Shown piece by piece: positions 1 through 9,600 of a stretch of 41,913 nt of DNA. The translations under genes and the position numbers were made by a program. The DNA lies in assembly GCA_023421955.1 (NCBI GenBank), contig JAEZSE010000022.1, positions 1 to 41,913 on the forward strand. Reading direction: 5' to 3'. The notes below the pieces were generated by a model that did no database searches, was not told the origin of the DNA, and saw only the letters and a program-made list of their open reading frames with translations. This stretch comes from Bacillota bacterium (GTDB lineage Bacteria > Bacillota > Clostridia > Christensenellales > UMGS416). Numbering within the stretch: position 1 is the first letter of the stretch; each line of letters starts with the position of its first letter.

Positions 1-50
1 GCTTCATACAGTGTGCCGTCCAGATCAAAAATGGCCAGTTTGGTCATCAT
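1..50 (-). CDS. HAD-superfamily hydrolase, N-terminal fragment
   Basis: The first 16 codons of a minus-strand gene run off the left edge of the window. They read MMTKLAIFDLDGTLYE, with the DxDGT motif I of the haloacid dehalogenase superfamily; its first Asp is the phosphorylated nucleophile. A GAGGG ribosome-binding site lies just upstream. Either of the two adjacent ATGs (50 or 47) could be the start. Substrate and subfamily cannot be judged because cap and later motifs are outside the window. Confidence 0.75.
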   Translation of the reverse strand, partial: MMTKLAIFDLDGTLYE

Positions 51-109
51 ATCCCTCAGAACTGGAGATTATCAGTATTGTATCAGTTCAGCTGCAAAGT
101 GACAAATTG

Positions 110-135
110 AAAAGGCGCGGCCAAATGGCCGCGCC
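110..135 (-). terminator. rho-independent terminator after the spore-protein genes
   Basis: A 9-bp GC stem (GGCGCGGCC / GGCCGCGCC) with a 4-nt loop is followed on the minus strand by TTTTC. It sits 25 bases beyond the stop codon of the first spore-protein gene and would end the SASP transcripts. Confidence 0.65.
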
Positions 136-160
136 GGAAACGATTACCAGCCTGCGTCTG

Positions 161-373
161 TTAACGCCTCGCGGTGGTCTGCCCGCTCATGCCCTGCTCA
201 TACTGCTGGATCATGCGCTTGACCATCTCCCCACCAACACTGCCGGCCTGGCGTGAAGTCAAGTCGCCATTATAGCCCTGATTGAATTTTACGTTTAGCG
301 AAGAGGCGACTTCATACTTCATATTGGATAGAGCGTTCTTCGCTTCAGGAACCAAAGTCCTGTTTCTTGCCAT
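161..373 (-). CDS. alpha/beta-type small acid-soluble spore protein
   Basis: This 70-residue protein belongs to the alpha/beta SASP family, which coats spore DNA, protects it from UV and chemical damage, and is degraded at germination by the GPR protease. Visible hallmarks are the KYEVA segment (GPR cleaves next to this Glu), the NGDLTSRQAGSVGGEMVKRM signature and the usual 60-75 residue length. The start was placed at the ATG at 373 because GGAGGTGAACT lies directly upstream; a more upstream ATG at 388 overlaps that ribosome-binding site and is rejected. The gene lies 39 bases downstream of a paralogue that is identical over most of the C-terminal half, so this is a tandem duplication. Expression in the forespore under sigma-G is expected from the family, not shown. 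Confidence 0.95.
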   Translation of the reverse strand: MARNRTLVPEAKNALSNMKYEVASSLNVKFNQGYNGDLTSRQAGSVGGEMVKRMIQQYEQGMSGQTTARR

Positions 374-412
374 AGAGTTCACCTCCAATGAACTTCACGC
401 TGGACACCGTGT

Positions 413-643
413 TTAGCGGCTGCCCATGGGGCCCTGACCAGCCTGTCCGCTCATGCCCTGCTCATACTGCTGGATCATCCTCTTGACCATTTCGCCGCCC
501 ACGCTGCCGTTCTGGCGAGACGTAAGGTCACCGTTATAGCCGTTCTTCAGGTTGATACCAAAGCTGGTGGCGATCTCATACTTCATGTTGTCCAGCGCCT
601 GAGAAGCCTGGGGGACCAGTTTCCTGTTGTTCCTGCTTGCCAT
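413..643 (-). CDS. alpha/beta-type small acid-soluble spore protein (paralogue)
   Basis: A second alpha/beta SASP, 76 residues, with KYEIA at the GPR cleavage region and the same C-terminal half as its downstream neighbour, then a Gly/Gln/Met tail. The start ATG at 643 follows GGAGGTGAG with good spacing. Upstream on the minus strand is CATTATC, which resembles a sigma-G -10 box (CATnnTA), but no convincing -35 was found, so forespore control remains inference. The two SASPs show that the organism makes endospores. DNA-binding and spore DNA protection are family knowledge. Confidence 0.95.
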   Translation of the reverse strand: MASRNNRKLVPQASQALDNMKYEIATSFGINLKNGYNGDLTSRQNGSVGGEMVKRMIQQYEQGMSGQAGQGPMGSR

Positions 644-842
644 TGAAAACTCACCTCCTTTTCAGTTCTAGTGATAATGTAACCTGCAAGGATGCGAATA
701 ACCGTGGTAAAATTTTGTTAACGAATAGAAAGCCCATTGCGCGAACCGATCACAAACATCATTCCCCTATTCAGCATCGCCGCTTTGGCATATACTGATT
801 TCATCATTGGCATCATTCATTCTTTATTCTTTGGAGACCATT

Positions 843-1997
843 ATGAACAATGTATCCATTTCCAGGTGCCCGGATTATGCCATCAACACTGTACGGGCGG
901 CAATCCGCGAATCGCTTATGCCACTGGGCGGCATCGAAGCCTTTGTGCGCCCCAGCGACAAAGTGCTTTTGAAAGTCAACCTGCTGATGCGCCGAAAACC
1001 GGAAACGGCGACCACAACGCACCCGGCCATCGTGCAGGCAGTGGCGGAGTTGGTGAAGCAAGCCGGTGGCAAACCAGTGATCTGCGACAGCCCCGGCGGT
1101 TATAACTTCCACACCGCAAGCACACTAGACGCGGTGTATGAAACCTGCGGCATGAAAGAAGCCGCAAGCGCCAGCGGTGCGGAGTTGAGCTATGACACAG
1201 AGGTTGTGGATGTGCCGTGGCCTGAAGGCCGGATGATGAAAAGCGTTAAAACCATCCGGCCGGTGCTGGATGCCGACAAGATCATCAACCTGCCAAAGCT
1301 CAAAACACACATGATGATGGTCTATAGCGGCGCGGTGAAAAACCTGTTTGGGATCATCCCCGGCAGCTTTAAAACGGAATACCATTTCCGATTTGAGGAT
1401 GAGAATGATTTTGCCGAGGTGCTTTTGGACATCTGCGAGTTTGCCAAACCGGTGCTGACAATCATGGACGCCGTGGTGGGCATGGAAGGCTACGGCCCCA
1501 CCAACGGCCACCCAAGGCAGGTTGGTCTGGTGCTGGCCTCGGCGGATCCTTACAAACTGGATGTGGTCGCGGCGTCGGCCATCGGGCTGGATCCAAAAAA
1601 AGTGCCGACCATCCGGGATTCGGTGGCCAGGGGTCATTGCACGTTCCGTGCGGAAGATGTGGAAACAGCCGGCCCGGCGCTGGCCGATGTAGCGGTGCTG
1701 GATTTTGACAAGCCCACCACCAAAGTGGCGTTTAACGTCTACGATTGGGTTCTGCCAAAACCGGTGGCCAAATGGCTCAACAAACGCCTGAAAGCCAAGC
1801 CCCGGTTCAAGCTGGCTGCCTGCCGGGGCTGCGGTGAGTGTGCGAAAAGCTGCCCGGCCAAGGCAATCGAACTGGTGGATCACAAACCTGTGGTGGATCT
1901 GGGGAAATGCATCAGCTGCTTTTGCTGCCATGAGCTCTGCCGTCATGACGCAGTGGACATTAAAAGGCCATGGATCATGCGGGTGCTGATGAGATAA
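843..1997 (+). CDS. DUF362 domain protein with C-terminal 2[4Fe-4S] ferredoxin module
   Basis: The protein has 384 residues. The N-terminal ~300 residues match the DUF362 family (VLLKVNLL near the start, then THPAIVQAVAELV, ICDSPGG, NLPKLKTH, MDAVVGMEGYGP). The last ~60 residues carry two CxxCxxCxxxC clusters: CRGCGECAKSCP and CISCFCCHELC. Such proteins are common in anaerobes and are annotated as iron-sulfur proteins of unknown reaction. The start was set at the ATG at 843 because GGAG lies eight bases upstream; a TTG 12 codons earlier has no such site. The gene is divergent from the SASP pair, with about 200 bases between them, and a TATACT box at 791-796 could be its -10. Probably cytoplasmic and redox-active; the substrate is unknown. 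Confidence 0.85.
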   Translation: MNNVSISRCPDYAINTVRAAIRESLMPLGGIEAFVRPSDKVLLKVNLLMRRKPETATTTHPAIVQAVAELVKQAGGKPVICDSPGGYNFHTASTLDAVYETCGMKEAASASGAELSYDTEVVDVPWPEGRMMKSVKTIRPVLDADKIINLPKLKTHMMMVYSGAVKNLFGIIPGSFKTEYHFRFEDENDFAEVLLDICEFAKPVLTIMDAVVGMEGYGPTNGHPRQVGLVLASADPYKLDVVAASAIGLDPKKVPTIRDSVARGHCTFRAEDVETAGPALADVAVLDFDKPTTKVAFNVYDWVLPKPVAKWLNKRLKAKPRFKLAACRGCGECAKSCPAKAIELVDHKPVVDLGKCISCFCCHELCRHDAVDIKRPWIMRVLMR

Positions 1998-2011
1998 ATT
2001 TCTTGGGCGAA

Positions 2012-2040
2012 CCCCGGAGCAGCTTTGAACTGCCCCGGGG
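2012..2040. terminator. hairpin between convergent genes
   Basis: CCCCGGAGCAG and CTGCCCCGGGG can pair with one mismatch around a 7-nt loop, between the convergent DUF362 and hydrolase genes. There is no clear U-run on either side, so its efficiency as an intrinsic terminator is uncertain. Confidence 0.4.
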
Positions 2041-2051
2041 CTTCATATTGT

Positions 2052-2867
2052 CTATTCCTCAATGAACCTCATAAGCTCCGTATTGAACTTCTCCTTTTGA
2101 TCGATGAACAGAAAATGGCCGCTCTCTTCAAACGGCACCAGTTTTGAGCTGCGTATGGCATCGCGCTGCGCCAAAGCAAGCTGAAACAAGCATACCCTGT
2201 CATGGATGCCGTGCAGGATCAATGTGGGCACGTTGATTGTTTTCATGTCCGTAAACAGCGCCTCTTCATCCAGCCATGCTTTGGCGATCGCCGCAGTGGC
2301 CCAACCCGCCGCCTGCAGCCCCAGCTGGAAGATCCAATCGGAAAATGGCTCGGTGACATGCTGGAAAAAGATCATATTGCCAAAGTTACGCAGCACCTCG
2401 GGCCTGTCATTGTATGTACCATTGATGATGTCCAGCACAGCCTGCCTGGGCAGCCCATATGGAAAATAAGGCCGCTGGATGAGGCTCGGTGCGGCAGCGG
2501 CAAACAGCGCGAGTTTTGAAACACCATGGCCGCCATGCCTGGCCATATAGCGGATGCAAATTCCACCACCTGTGGAGTGGCCGCCCAACGTGAAATCTTT
2601 GAGCTGCAAGGCATCCACAACACATCTCACATCGTCGGCCAGGCGGTTGTAGTCATACCCGCTCCAGGGTTTGTCTGACCGCCCGAAACCTCGCCAGTCC
2701 ATGCCGACGCATCGATACCCCATCGCCGGCAGCACATCAAACTGGTATTCGAACAGCTCATGGCTGCCCGGCCATCCGTGTATGAACAGTATTGTCTTTT
2801 GCCCCTGCGGGTTCAAGTCTTCCACGTAAACACTCACATTCGGCTCAACCTGCACATAATAGCCCAT
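2052..2867 (-). CDS. alpha/beta-fold hydrolase
   Basis: A 271-residue alpha/beta hydrolase of the haloperoxidase/esterase type. The oxyanion-hole motif HGWPG is at residues 30-34, the nucleophile elbow GHSTGG puts the catalytic Ser at 98, and Asp223 (HGIHD) and His251 (SGHFLF) complete a plausible triad. There is no signal peptide, so it is probably cytoplasmic. The start ATG at 2867 follows GGGAGGT. The gene stands alone between two terminators. Substrate cannot be inferred: esterase, lactonase and cofactor-free haloperoxidase are all possible. Confidence 0.88.
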   Translation of the reverse strand: MGYYVQVEPNVSVYVEDLNPQGQKTILFIHGWPGSHELFEYQFDVLPAMGYRCVGMDWRGFGRSDKPWSGYDYNRLADDVRCVVDALQLKDFTLGGHSTGGGICIRYMARHGGHGVSKLALFAAAAPSLIQRPYFPYGLPRQAVLDIINGTYNDRPEVLRNFGNMIFFQHVTEPFSDWIFQLGLQAAGWATAAIAKAWLDEEALFTDMKTINVPTLILHGIHDRVCLFQLALAQRDAIRSSKLVPFEESGHFLFIDQKEKFNTELMRFIEE

Positions 2868-2952
2868 CCTGAACCTCCCAGATTGGTTTCAGTTACAAGC
2901 TATTCAGTTTCATGAGGGTTTACGCCTGATGATGGTGAAAAGAAGCATGAAC

Positions 2953-2978
2953 CAAAAAAGCGGGGCATTCGCCCCGCT
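2953..2978 (-). terminator. rho-independent terminator of the MATE gene
   Basis: A perfect 8-bp stem AGCGGGGC / GCCCCGCT with a 4-nt loop is followed on the minus strand by a run of six T. It starts 7 bases after the stop codon of the MATE gene. Confidence 0.9.
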
Positions 2979-2984
2979 CTTGCA

Positions 2985-4403
2985 CTATTCCGCGCCTTCT
3001 GCCTCTGCCAGCACAGCCTGTGGCTGCTCCTCGTGTCCAGTCAGTATTGTTACGTTACGGATCCACCTGCCGCTGAATAACCTGCTGATGCACCAAACCG
3101 CCTTGATGACCTCATCGATCCTGATGCAGAGCAGAACCACAAACGGTGGAGCATGGAAAACCAAGCCCACCAAAAGCCCCAGCGGGATGGAAACCACCCA
3201 CAAAAAGAGCATGTCCGCAATCATCAGGAAGCGCGTATCGCCTCCGGCGCGCAGCACTCCTTTGGTCAGCATCATTTGAGCTGATGCGAAAATAGAAAGC
3301 AAGGCGATGGCACCCATCAAATCTGCTGCGATGCTGCGCACCTGGTCATTTACCTGGAAAATCGGGATCTGCACGGCGATATTGCGTAGCAGAAAAAGCA
3401 CAAGCCCCGAAAACAAGCCCACAATCACACCGATGGCAAGAAAGGTAACGCCATACTTCTGCGCGTCTTCATAGCGTTTCGCGCCCACCGTGTTGCCGAT
3501 GATCACTGAGCTTGCGCCAGATGTGCCCATCAAGAACACAGTGGTGAACTGCCAGATCATGCTGGCGATCGCATTGGCTGTGACAAAATCGGTGCTGATA
3601 TGGCCCACGATTGCCGCCACGGCATTCATGCCGAGCGCCAGTGCAAAGTCGCTGCAAAGCACCGGCAGCCCATGCTTCAGATAATCCTTCAAGATCGCCC
3701 GGTCAGTCACCAACAGCATTTTCGGCTTTAAGGCAATTTTTTTGTCGATGGCGAACACGAACACGGTAATCACCACAAATTCCAGCACCCTGGAAATCGT
3801 GGTTGCCAGCGCCGATCCGGCAATGCCCATTTGAGGCATGCCAAGGTTACCGAACACAAACAGCCAATTCAACAGGATATTATTCAGCAGCGTGATAATG
3901 CCGGTGACCAGGGGCAGCTTCACAACACCCACGGTGCGCAGCACGATCATCATGATCGTAGAGAACCCCTGCAACAGGAAAGCCCAGGAAACCACCCTGA
4001 GGAAGCGGGAAGCCTCCGTAATCACCGCCTGATCCGGCGTATAGAATGACATGATTTTCTCAGGGAAAAATTGTGCCGCAGAAAAAAACAGTATCGCCAT
4101 AACCGCGGTGATCCGAAACATCAAGGAAAGGGTTTTCCCAATGGATTCCCTATCCCCTTTGCCCCAGAACTGGCCTGTCAGCACGCTGGCCCCGCTGCCC
4201 AGGCCGAAATTGATGATCATAAACAGAAAGCAAAACTGGTTGGCAAGTGATACGGCTGACAGTGACGTGCCCCCAAGAGTTCCAAGCACCACGGTGTCTA
4301 CCATATTCACGCCGAAATTGACCATGCCCCACAATGTAATCGGAATAGCGATGGACAACATCCTGCTGTAAAAGGCTTTTTCCCTGACAAAGAGCTGCAT
4401 CAT
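2985..4403 (-). CDS. MATE family efflux transporter
   Basis: The product (472 residues from the chosen start) is a polytopic membrane protein with the size and repeat pattern of multidrug and toxin extrusion transporters: about 12 hydrophobic segments in two halves, an early IPITLWGMVNFGVNMVDTVVLG helix region and LANQFCFLFMIINFGLGSG, both typical of MATE proteins. These export cationic drugs or metabolites by Na+ or H+ antiport. The ATG at 4403 was preferred over the ATG at 4445 because GGGAG lies 4 bases upstream; the ATG at 4400 is equally possible. The upstream region is AT-rich and carries a small dyad that could be a MarR-like operator, although no marR gene is next to it. Own terminator downstream, so probably monocistronic. 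Confidence 0.92.
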   Translation of the reverse strand: MMQLFVREKAFYSRMLSIAIPITLWGMVNFGVNMVDTVVLGTLGGTSLSAVSLANQFCFLFMIINFGLGSGASVLTGQFWGKGDRESIGKTLSLMFRITAVMAILFFSAAQFFPEKIMSFYTPDQAVITEASRFLRVVSWAFLLQGFSTIMMIVLRTVGVVKLPLVTGIITLLNNILLNWLFVFGNLGMPQMGIAGSALATTISRVLEFVVITVFVFAIDKKIALKPKMLLVTDRAILKDYLKHGLPVLCSDFALALGMNAVAAIVGHISTDFVTANAIASMIWQFTTVFLMGTSGASSVIIGNTVGAKRYEDAQKYGVTFLAIGVIVGLFSGLVLFLLRNIAVQIPIFQVNDQVRSIAADLMGAIALLSIFASAQMMLTKGVLRAGGDTRFLMIADMLFLWVVSIPLGLLVGLVFHAPPFVVLLCIRIDEVIKAVWCISRLFSGRWIRNVTILTGHEEQPQAVLAEAEGAE

Positions 4404-4463
4404 GATCTCCCACAATAAATTGAAACCATTCTGCCCGACCGGCATAGGCCGGAGCGAACAATT

Positions 4464-4477
4464 ATTAGTATTCTAAT
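4464..4477 (-). promoter_or_regulatory. possible MarR-type operator upstream of the MATE gene
   Basis: An ATTAG..CTAAT dyad separated by 4 bases lies in the AT-rich leader 60-75 bases before the MATE start codon. ATTAG/CTAAT half-sites are typical of MarR-family operators, and MATE genes are often under such control. No regulator gene is nearby, so this is weak. Confidence 0.3.
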
Positions 4478-4528
4478 TAATTATTATCCATGCTCCCAAT
4501 TGTTTTGTCAACCAAATTAATCGGTTAC

Positions 4529-4557
4529 AAAAAAGGGCAAGCCTTCCAGGCTTGCCC
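4529..4557 (-). terminator. rho-independent terminator after gltX
   Basis: GGGCAAGCC / GGCTTGCCC form a perfect 9-bp stem with a 5-nt loop, followed on the minus strand by six T. It lies 24 bases past the gltX stop. Confidence 0.9.
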
Positions 4558-4580
4558 CACTTAGGAACGGGTTCTTTGCC

Positions 4581-6047
4581 TTACAAGCCAAGCTGCCGGA
4601 GGGACCCCTCCAGCCGTTTCAGTGTTTCTTCACGTCCTAAAAGATAAGCGATCTCAAAGGCTCCGCCCGGTGTGCTCTCCCGCCCGGAGATCGCGATGCG
4701 CAGCGGCCAGAGCATCAGGCCGTTCTTCACGCCGAGCCCGGCGATCAGCGCCATCACGGCGTCGTGGATGGCAGCCTCACTCCAATCAGCAAGGCCTTCC
4801 AGCACCGGCTTCACCGCCGCTAGCATCTGGCGGGCCACGTCGGCATTGGTCTTCATCTTCTTGTTTTCATAGAGCGCCGTGTCAAACTCCGGCATCTCCG
4901 TGAGGAAATCCACCTTGGCTGCCAGCTCGCTGAAGAGCTCGGTGCGGGGCTGTAAGAGCTCTGCGATGCGCCTGGTGTCAAACCGGTTCACATCAATGGC
5001 GCCCTTGATCCAGGGCAGGATCGTGGCGTGGAACTCGTCCAGCTGCATCTTGCGGGCATATTCGGCGTTGAACCAGCGGAGCTTCTCAATATCGAAGATG
5101 GCCGGTGATTTGCTCAGGCCATCCAGGCTGAACGCCTGGACCAGCTCCTCCAGCGAAAACATCTCCTGCGTGGTGCCGGGGTTCCAACCCAGCAATGCGA
5201 TGTAGTTCACAATGGCGTCTTTGAGATATCCAGCGCTCATCAGATCCTCGAAGGAGGGATCGCCCTTGCGCTTGGAAAGCTTGCGCCGCACACCGCCTGC
5301 GATAATCTCAATCAGCGGCAGGTGGATGTAGGCGGGGATTTCCCAGCCGAACGCACGGTAAAGGTGGTTGTATTTGGGCGTGGACGACAGGTATTCGGTG
5401 CCCCGCAGCACATGGGTGATCGCCATCAAATGGTCGTCCACGACGTTTGCGAAGTTGTAGGTGGGCATGCCGTCGGATTTGAGCAGCACCATGTCGTCAA
5501 GCGATGCGTAGTCCGCTTCGATGTGGCCGAAGATCAGGTCGTCAAAATCGGCGCGGCCCTCGGTGGGCATGTTCTGGCGGATCACATGAGGCTCGCCGGC
5601 AGCTATGCGGGCTTGCACCTCCTCCTTGGGCAGGTGCAGGCAATGCTTGTCATATTTGAATGTTTCGCCCCGGGCTTCATACTCTGCGCGCAGGGTGTCC
5701 AGCCGCTCGCGGGTGCAGAAGCAATAATAAGCCCCGCCCTTTTCCACCAGCTCCTCGGCATAGGGCCGGTAGAGCTGCTTGCGCTGGCTCTGCACATAGG
5801 GGCCGTAATCGCCGCCCACATCGGGGCCTTCGTCGTGGGTGATGCCCACCGTCTTTAAGGATTTGTAGATCACATCCACAGCGCCCTCCACCTGGCGGGC
5901 TTCGTCGGTGTCTTCAATCCTCAGGATGAACTTGCCGCCGGTGCTGCGGGCAAACAGATACTCAAACAGCGCCGTGCGCAGGTTGCCGATGTGCATATAG
6001 CCGGTGGGGCTGGGGGCGAAACGGGTTCTGGTCTGCATTTGGCTCAC
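4581..6047 (-). CDS. gltX: glutamyl-tRNA synthetase
   Basis: GltX charges tRNA(Glu) with glutamate in the cytoplasm. The 488-residue length is normal. The class I HIGH motif appears as MHIGN near residue 19, the KMSKS equivalent is KLSKR at 256-260, and RFAPSPTG at the N-terminus is diagnostic. The start is a GTG at 6047 with AGGA just upstream; an in-frame ATG three codons later is the alternative. It is the last gene of a minus-strand cluster glnS - small protein - gltX, with gaps of about 66 bases, and ends at a strong terminator. Because a GlnRS is encoded next door, this GluRS may not need to mischarge tRNA(Gln), but that cannot be read from the sequence. Confidence 0.97.
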   Translation of the reverse strand: MSQMQTRTRFAPSPTGYMHIGNLRTALFEYLFARSTGGKFILRIEDTDEARQVEGAVDVIYKSLKTVGITHDEGPDVGGDYGPYVQSQRKQLYRPYAEELVEKGGAYYCFCTRERLDTLRAEYEARGETFKYDKHCLHLPKEEVQARIAAGEPHVIRQNMPTEGRADFDDLIFGHIEADYASLDDMVLLKSDGMPTYNFANVVDDHLMAITHVLRGTEYLSSTPKYNHLYRAFGWEIPAYIHLPLIEIIAGGVRRKLSKRKGDPSFEDLMSAGYLKDAIVNYIALLGWNPGTTQEMFSLEELVQAFSLDGLSKSPAIFDIEKLRWFNAEYARKMQLDEFHATILPWIKGAIDVNRFDTRRIAELLQPRTELFSELAAKVDFLTEMPEFDTALYENKKMKTNADVARQMLAAVKPVLEGLADWSEAAIHDAVMALIAGLGVKNGLMLWPLRIAISGRESTPGGAFEIAYLLGREETLKRLEGSLRQLGL

Positions 6048-6066
6048 TCTTTCCTATGGTAATTGA

Positions 6067-6092
6067 ATGGGCGGGGTCAAACCCCCGCCCAT
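6067..6092 (-). other. intercistronic hairpin between the small protein gene and gltX
   Basis: ATGGGCGGGG and CCCCGCCCAT pair perfectly over 10 bp around a 6-nt loop in the gap before gltX. No T-run follows, so it is more likely an RNA-stability or processing element or weak attenuator than a full terminator. Confidence 0.45.
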
Positions 6093-6113
6093 ATGCTTTG
6101 AAGGGTTTGCGCG

Positions 6114-6419
6114 CTAGAGGTTGTTGGCGAAGGAAACGCGGTTGTCCTTGGCGAACTTGGCGAGGGCTGTCTTGTAGCTTTCAAACAGATCGTCGCCCAC
6201 CTTGCCCTTGAAGAAAACAACCGGATCCTCCCGGCCGCGGATCGTGAAGATGATCTGCTCCGAGGGGAACTTCTTGAACAGCTTGGTTTCCTCGCACTTG
6301 CGAAACTCAATGCGGATGATCTTGTCGTAGGCCGCGTTGATGGTTTCGATGCCTGAGCCCTTGCTCGCCATCAGGATAACTTCGGTTTTGTCAATCAGGA
6401 TCGGATCTTCTTTTGCCAT
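6114..6419 (-). CDS. conserved hypothetical small protein, possibly PH-like
   Basis: A 101-residue soluble protein without signal peptide, membrane segment or Cys motif. The ATG at 6419 is preferred because GGGAGG lies 8 bases upstream; the in-frame ATG at 6443 overlaps that site. The sequence alternates short beta-strand-like stretches (IDKTEVILMAS, KIIRIEFRKCE, SEQIIFTIRGREDPVVFFKG) and ends in one amphipathic helix (DDLFESYKTALAKFAKD). That pattern, seven or so strands capped by a helix, resembles bacterial PH-like domains such as those in YokE-type proteins; this is fold-level inference only. It sits between glnS and gltX in the same orientation, probably in one transcript. Function unknown. 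Confidence 0.75.
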   Translation of the reverse strand: MAKEDPILIDKTEVILMASKGSGIETINAAYDKIIRIEFRKCEETKLFKKFPSEQIIFTIRGREDPVVFFKGKVGDDLFESYKTALAKFAKDNRVSFANNL

Positions 6420-6486
6420 GTGTGTTCCCTCCCTCGAGTTCACTATTTCAAACGGCCCTTCCAGCCGCTTGATCAGTCAAATCCGG

Positions 6487-8157
<1,671 letters not shown>

Positions 8158-8194
8158 CGGTGAAATTCCACACTCCTTTGTGTATTGCCTGAAT

Positions 8195-8223
8195 ATTTTA
8201 CCACAAAAGGTGATGATTCACAA
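8195..8223 (-). promoter_or_regulatory. promoter of the glnS cluster
   Basis: TTGTGA, a 17-base spacer and TAAAAT on the minus strand, with TGTGG directly before the -10 (extended -10). The predicted transcript starts about 30 bases upstream of glnS. Confidence 0.6.
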
Positions 8224-8246
8224 TCCGATGGGTTCGGGCGTTTCCC

Positions 8247-8275
8247 TTGCAATCCGGGCCGATTCATGCTAAAAA
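8247..8275 (+). promoter_or_regulatory. promoter of the MFS transporter gene
   Basis: TTGCAA, a 17-base spacer and TAAAAA, preceded by TGC (extended -10). It lies upstream of the ATG at 8302 but downstream of the earlier in-frame starts, supporting the chosen start. Confidence 0.55.
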
Positions 8276-8301
8276 TGTGCTATTCGCCCATGGAGGCCCT
8301 T

Positions 8302-9474
8302 ATGAACCGGAAAAACCCGCAAGTGCTGATGTATTTTGTCAACGCCCTGTTTTGGACCACCGTTTATGTGTATGTGCCGCAATTCTCCGACTACATCAAG
8401 CATGACATCGGAGCCACCGCCACAATGGTGGGCCTGATCGCCGGCTCCTATGGCGTCACACAGATGCTGCTAAGGCTGCCGCTGGGCATCTGGTCTGACC
8501 GGCTGAGCCGCCGCAAGCCCTTCATCCTGGCCGGCATCGCAATGGGCGGCCTGAGCTCGCTGGTGATGTTTTTCTTTGCCCGCTCCCCCGGCGCGCTGCT
8601 CATCGGCAGGCTGCTGGCGGGGTTGGCCGCCTGCGCCTATGTGCAGATCTCCATCCTGTTCTCCAGCTATTTTGAGGGGAAACAACATTCGATGGGCTTT
8701 GTGGAGGGCTCCACCGCGGCTGGCCAGCTTCTCGCGATGCTGGTGGGCGGCGTGGTGGCCCAGGCCTATGGCTACCGCTACACCTTTTTGGCGGCGGCGG
8801 CGCTGGCCCTGGTGGGCCTGGCGCTGGCAGCCTTCGCGACGGAAAGCCGAAAGGCACGCAGCCCAATCAGCCTTGGTGCCGTGGGCGGCACGATCCGGGA
8901 GAAAACGCTGGTGGTGGCCGCAGTGTTGGCGATCTTTGCGCAGGCAATCAACTTCGGCAAAGGGTTTGTGTTCGCGCCGATGGCAGCGGCGGCCTTTCAC
9001 GCCACCAAGCTGGAATTGAGCGCGCTCACGATGTGCTTCATGTTGCCCACGGCGGCGCTGGCCCCCTTCGCGGCGACCAAGCTTGCACCCCGCGTGGGAT
9101 TCCGGCCCATGGTGACCGCAGGCTTTGTGCTGCAGGCACTGTCCTGCGCGATGGTGCCGTTCGCCACCGGTATGGGTTGGATGTACTTGAGCCAGTTTAT
9201 GACAGGCCTGGGCAGCGCGCTCACCTTCCCGGCGCTGATGGCGCTGTGCGTGTCTAAGATGCCCGACGAAAAGCGGGCAACGGCGATGGGCTTTTACCAG
9301 GCTGTGTATGGCATCGGCATTTTCGCCGGCCCCTACCTCACCGGCTGGCTCACTGACTGGCTTGGTGCAAGCCCAGCCTTTGCCATCAACGGCGTGATGG
9401 CGGGGCTAGCGGCAGCGGGGGATTTGGTGTTCATCGCGGGGACGGCGGGGAAAAAGATCAAGACAATTGAATAA
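8302..9474 (+). CDS. major facilitator superfamily transporter
   Basis: This 390-residue membrane protein has about 12 hydrophobic helices in two six-helix halves. MFS motif A is visible between helices 2 and 3 as GIWSDRLSRRKPF. Secondary transporters of this size move sugars, drugs or organic acids across the cytoplasmic membrane; nothing here fixes the substrate. The start at 8302 was chosen because GGAGG lies six bases upstream and a promoter lies between it and the earlier in-frame starts, which would add 39 non-hydrophobic residues. The gene is divergent from glnS. Confidence 0.9.
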   Translation: MNRKNPQVLMYFVNALFWTTVYVYVPQFSDYIKHDIGATATMVGLIAGSYGVTQMLLRLPLGIWSDRLSRRKPFILAGIAMGGLSSLVMFFFARSPGALLIGRLLAGLAACAYVQISILFSSYFEGKQHSMGFVEGSTAAGQLLAMLVGGVVAQAYGYRYTFLAAAALALVGLALAAFATESRKARSPISLGAVGGTIREKTLVVAAVLAIFAQAINFGKGFVFAPMAAAAFHATKLELSALTMCFMLPTAALAPFAATKLAPRVGFRPMVTAGFVLQALSCAMVPFATGMGWMYLSQFMTGLGSALTFPALMALCVSKMPDEKRATAMGFYQAVYGIGIFAGPYLTGWLTDWLGASPAFAINGVMAGLAAAGDLVFIAGTAGKKIKTIE

Positions 9475-9517
9475 CAACCGGACAACAGATTGAGGGCGAA
9501 ATGGAGCCGAAACAGTA

Positions 9518-9545
9518 TTGATTCATGCCAGAATGTTGATATAAT
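9518..9545 (+). promoter_or_regulatory. promoter of the AT-rich orphan gene
   Basis: TTGATT, a 16-base spacer and TATAAT, leaving about 50 bases of leader before the ATG at 9601. Confidence 0.5.
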
Positions 9546-9600
9546 TGTATTATCATCATAGTGTAAACTACATAAAAGCATAAGCAAAGGCAAGTGTATC

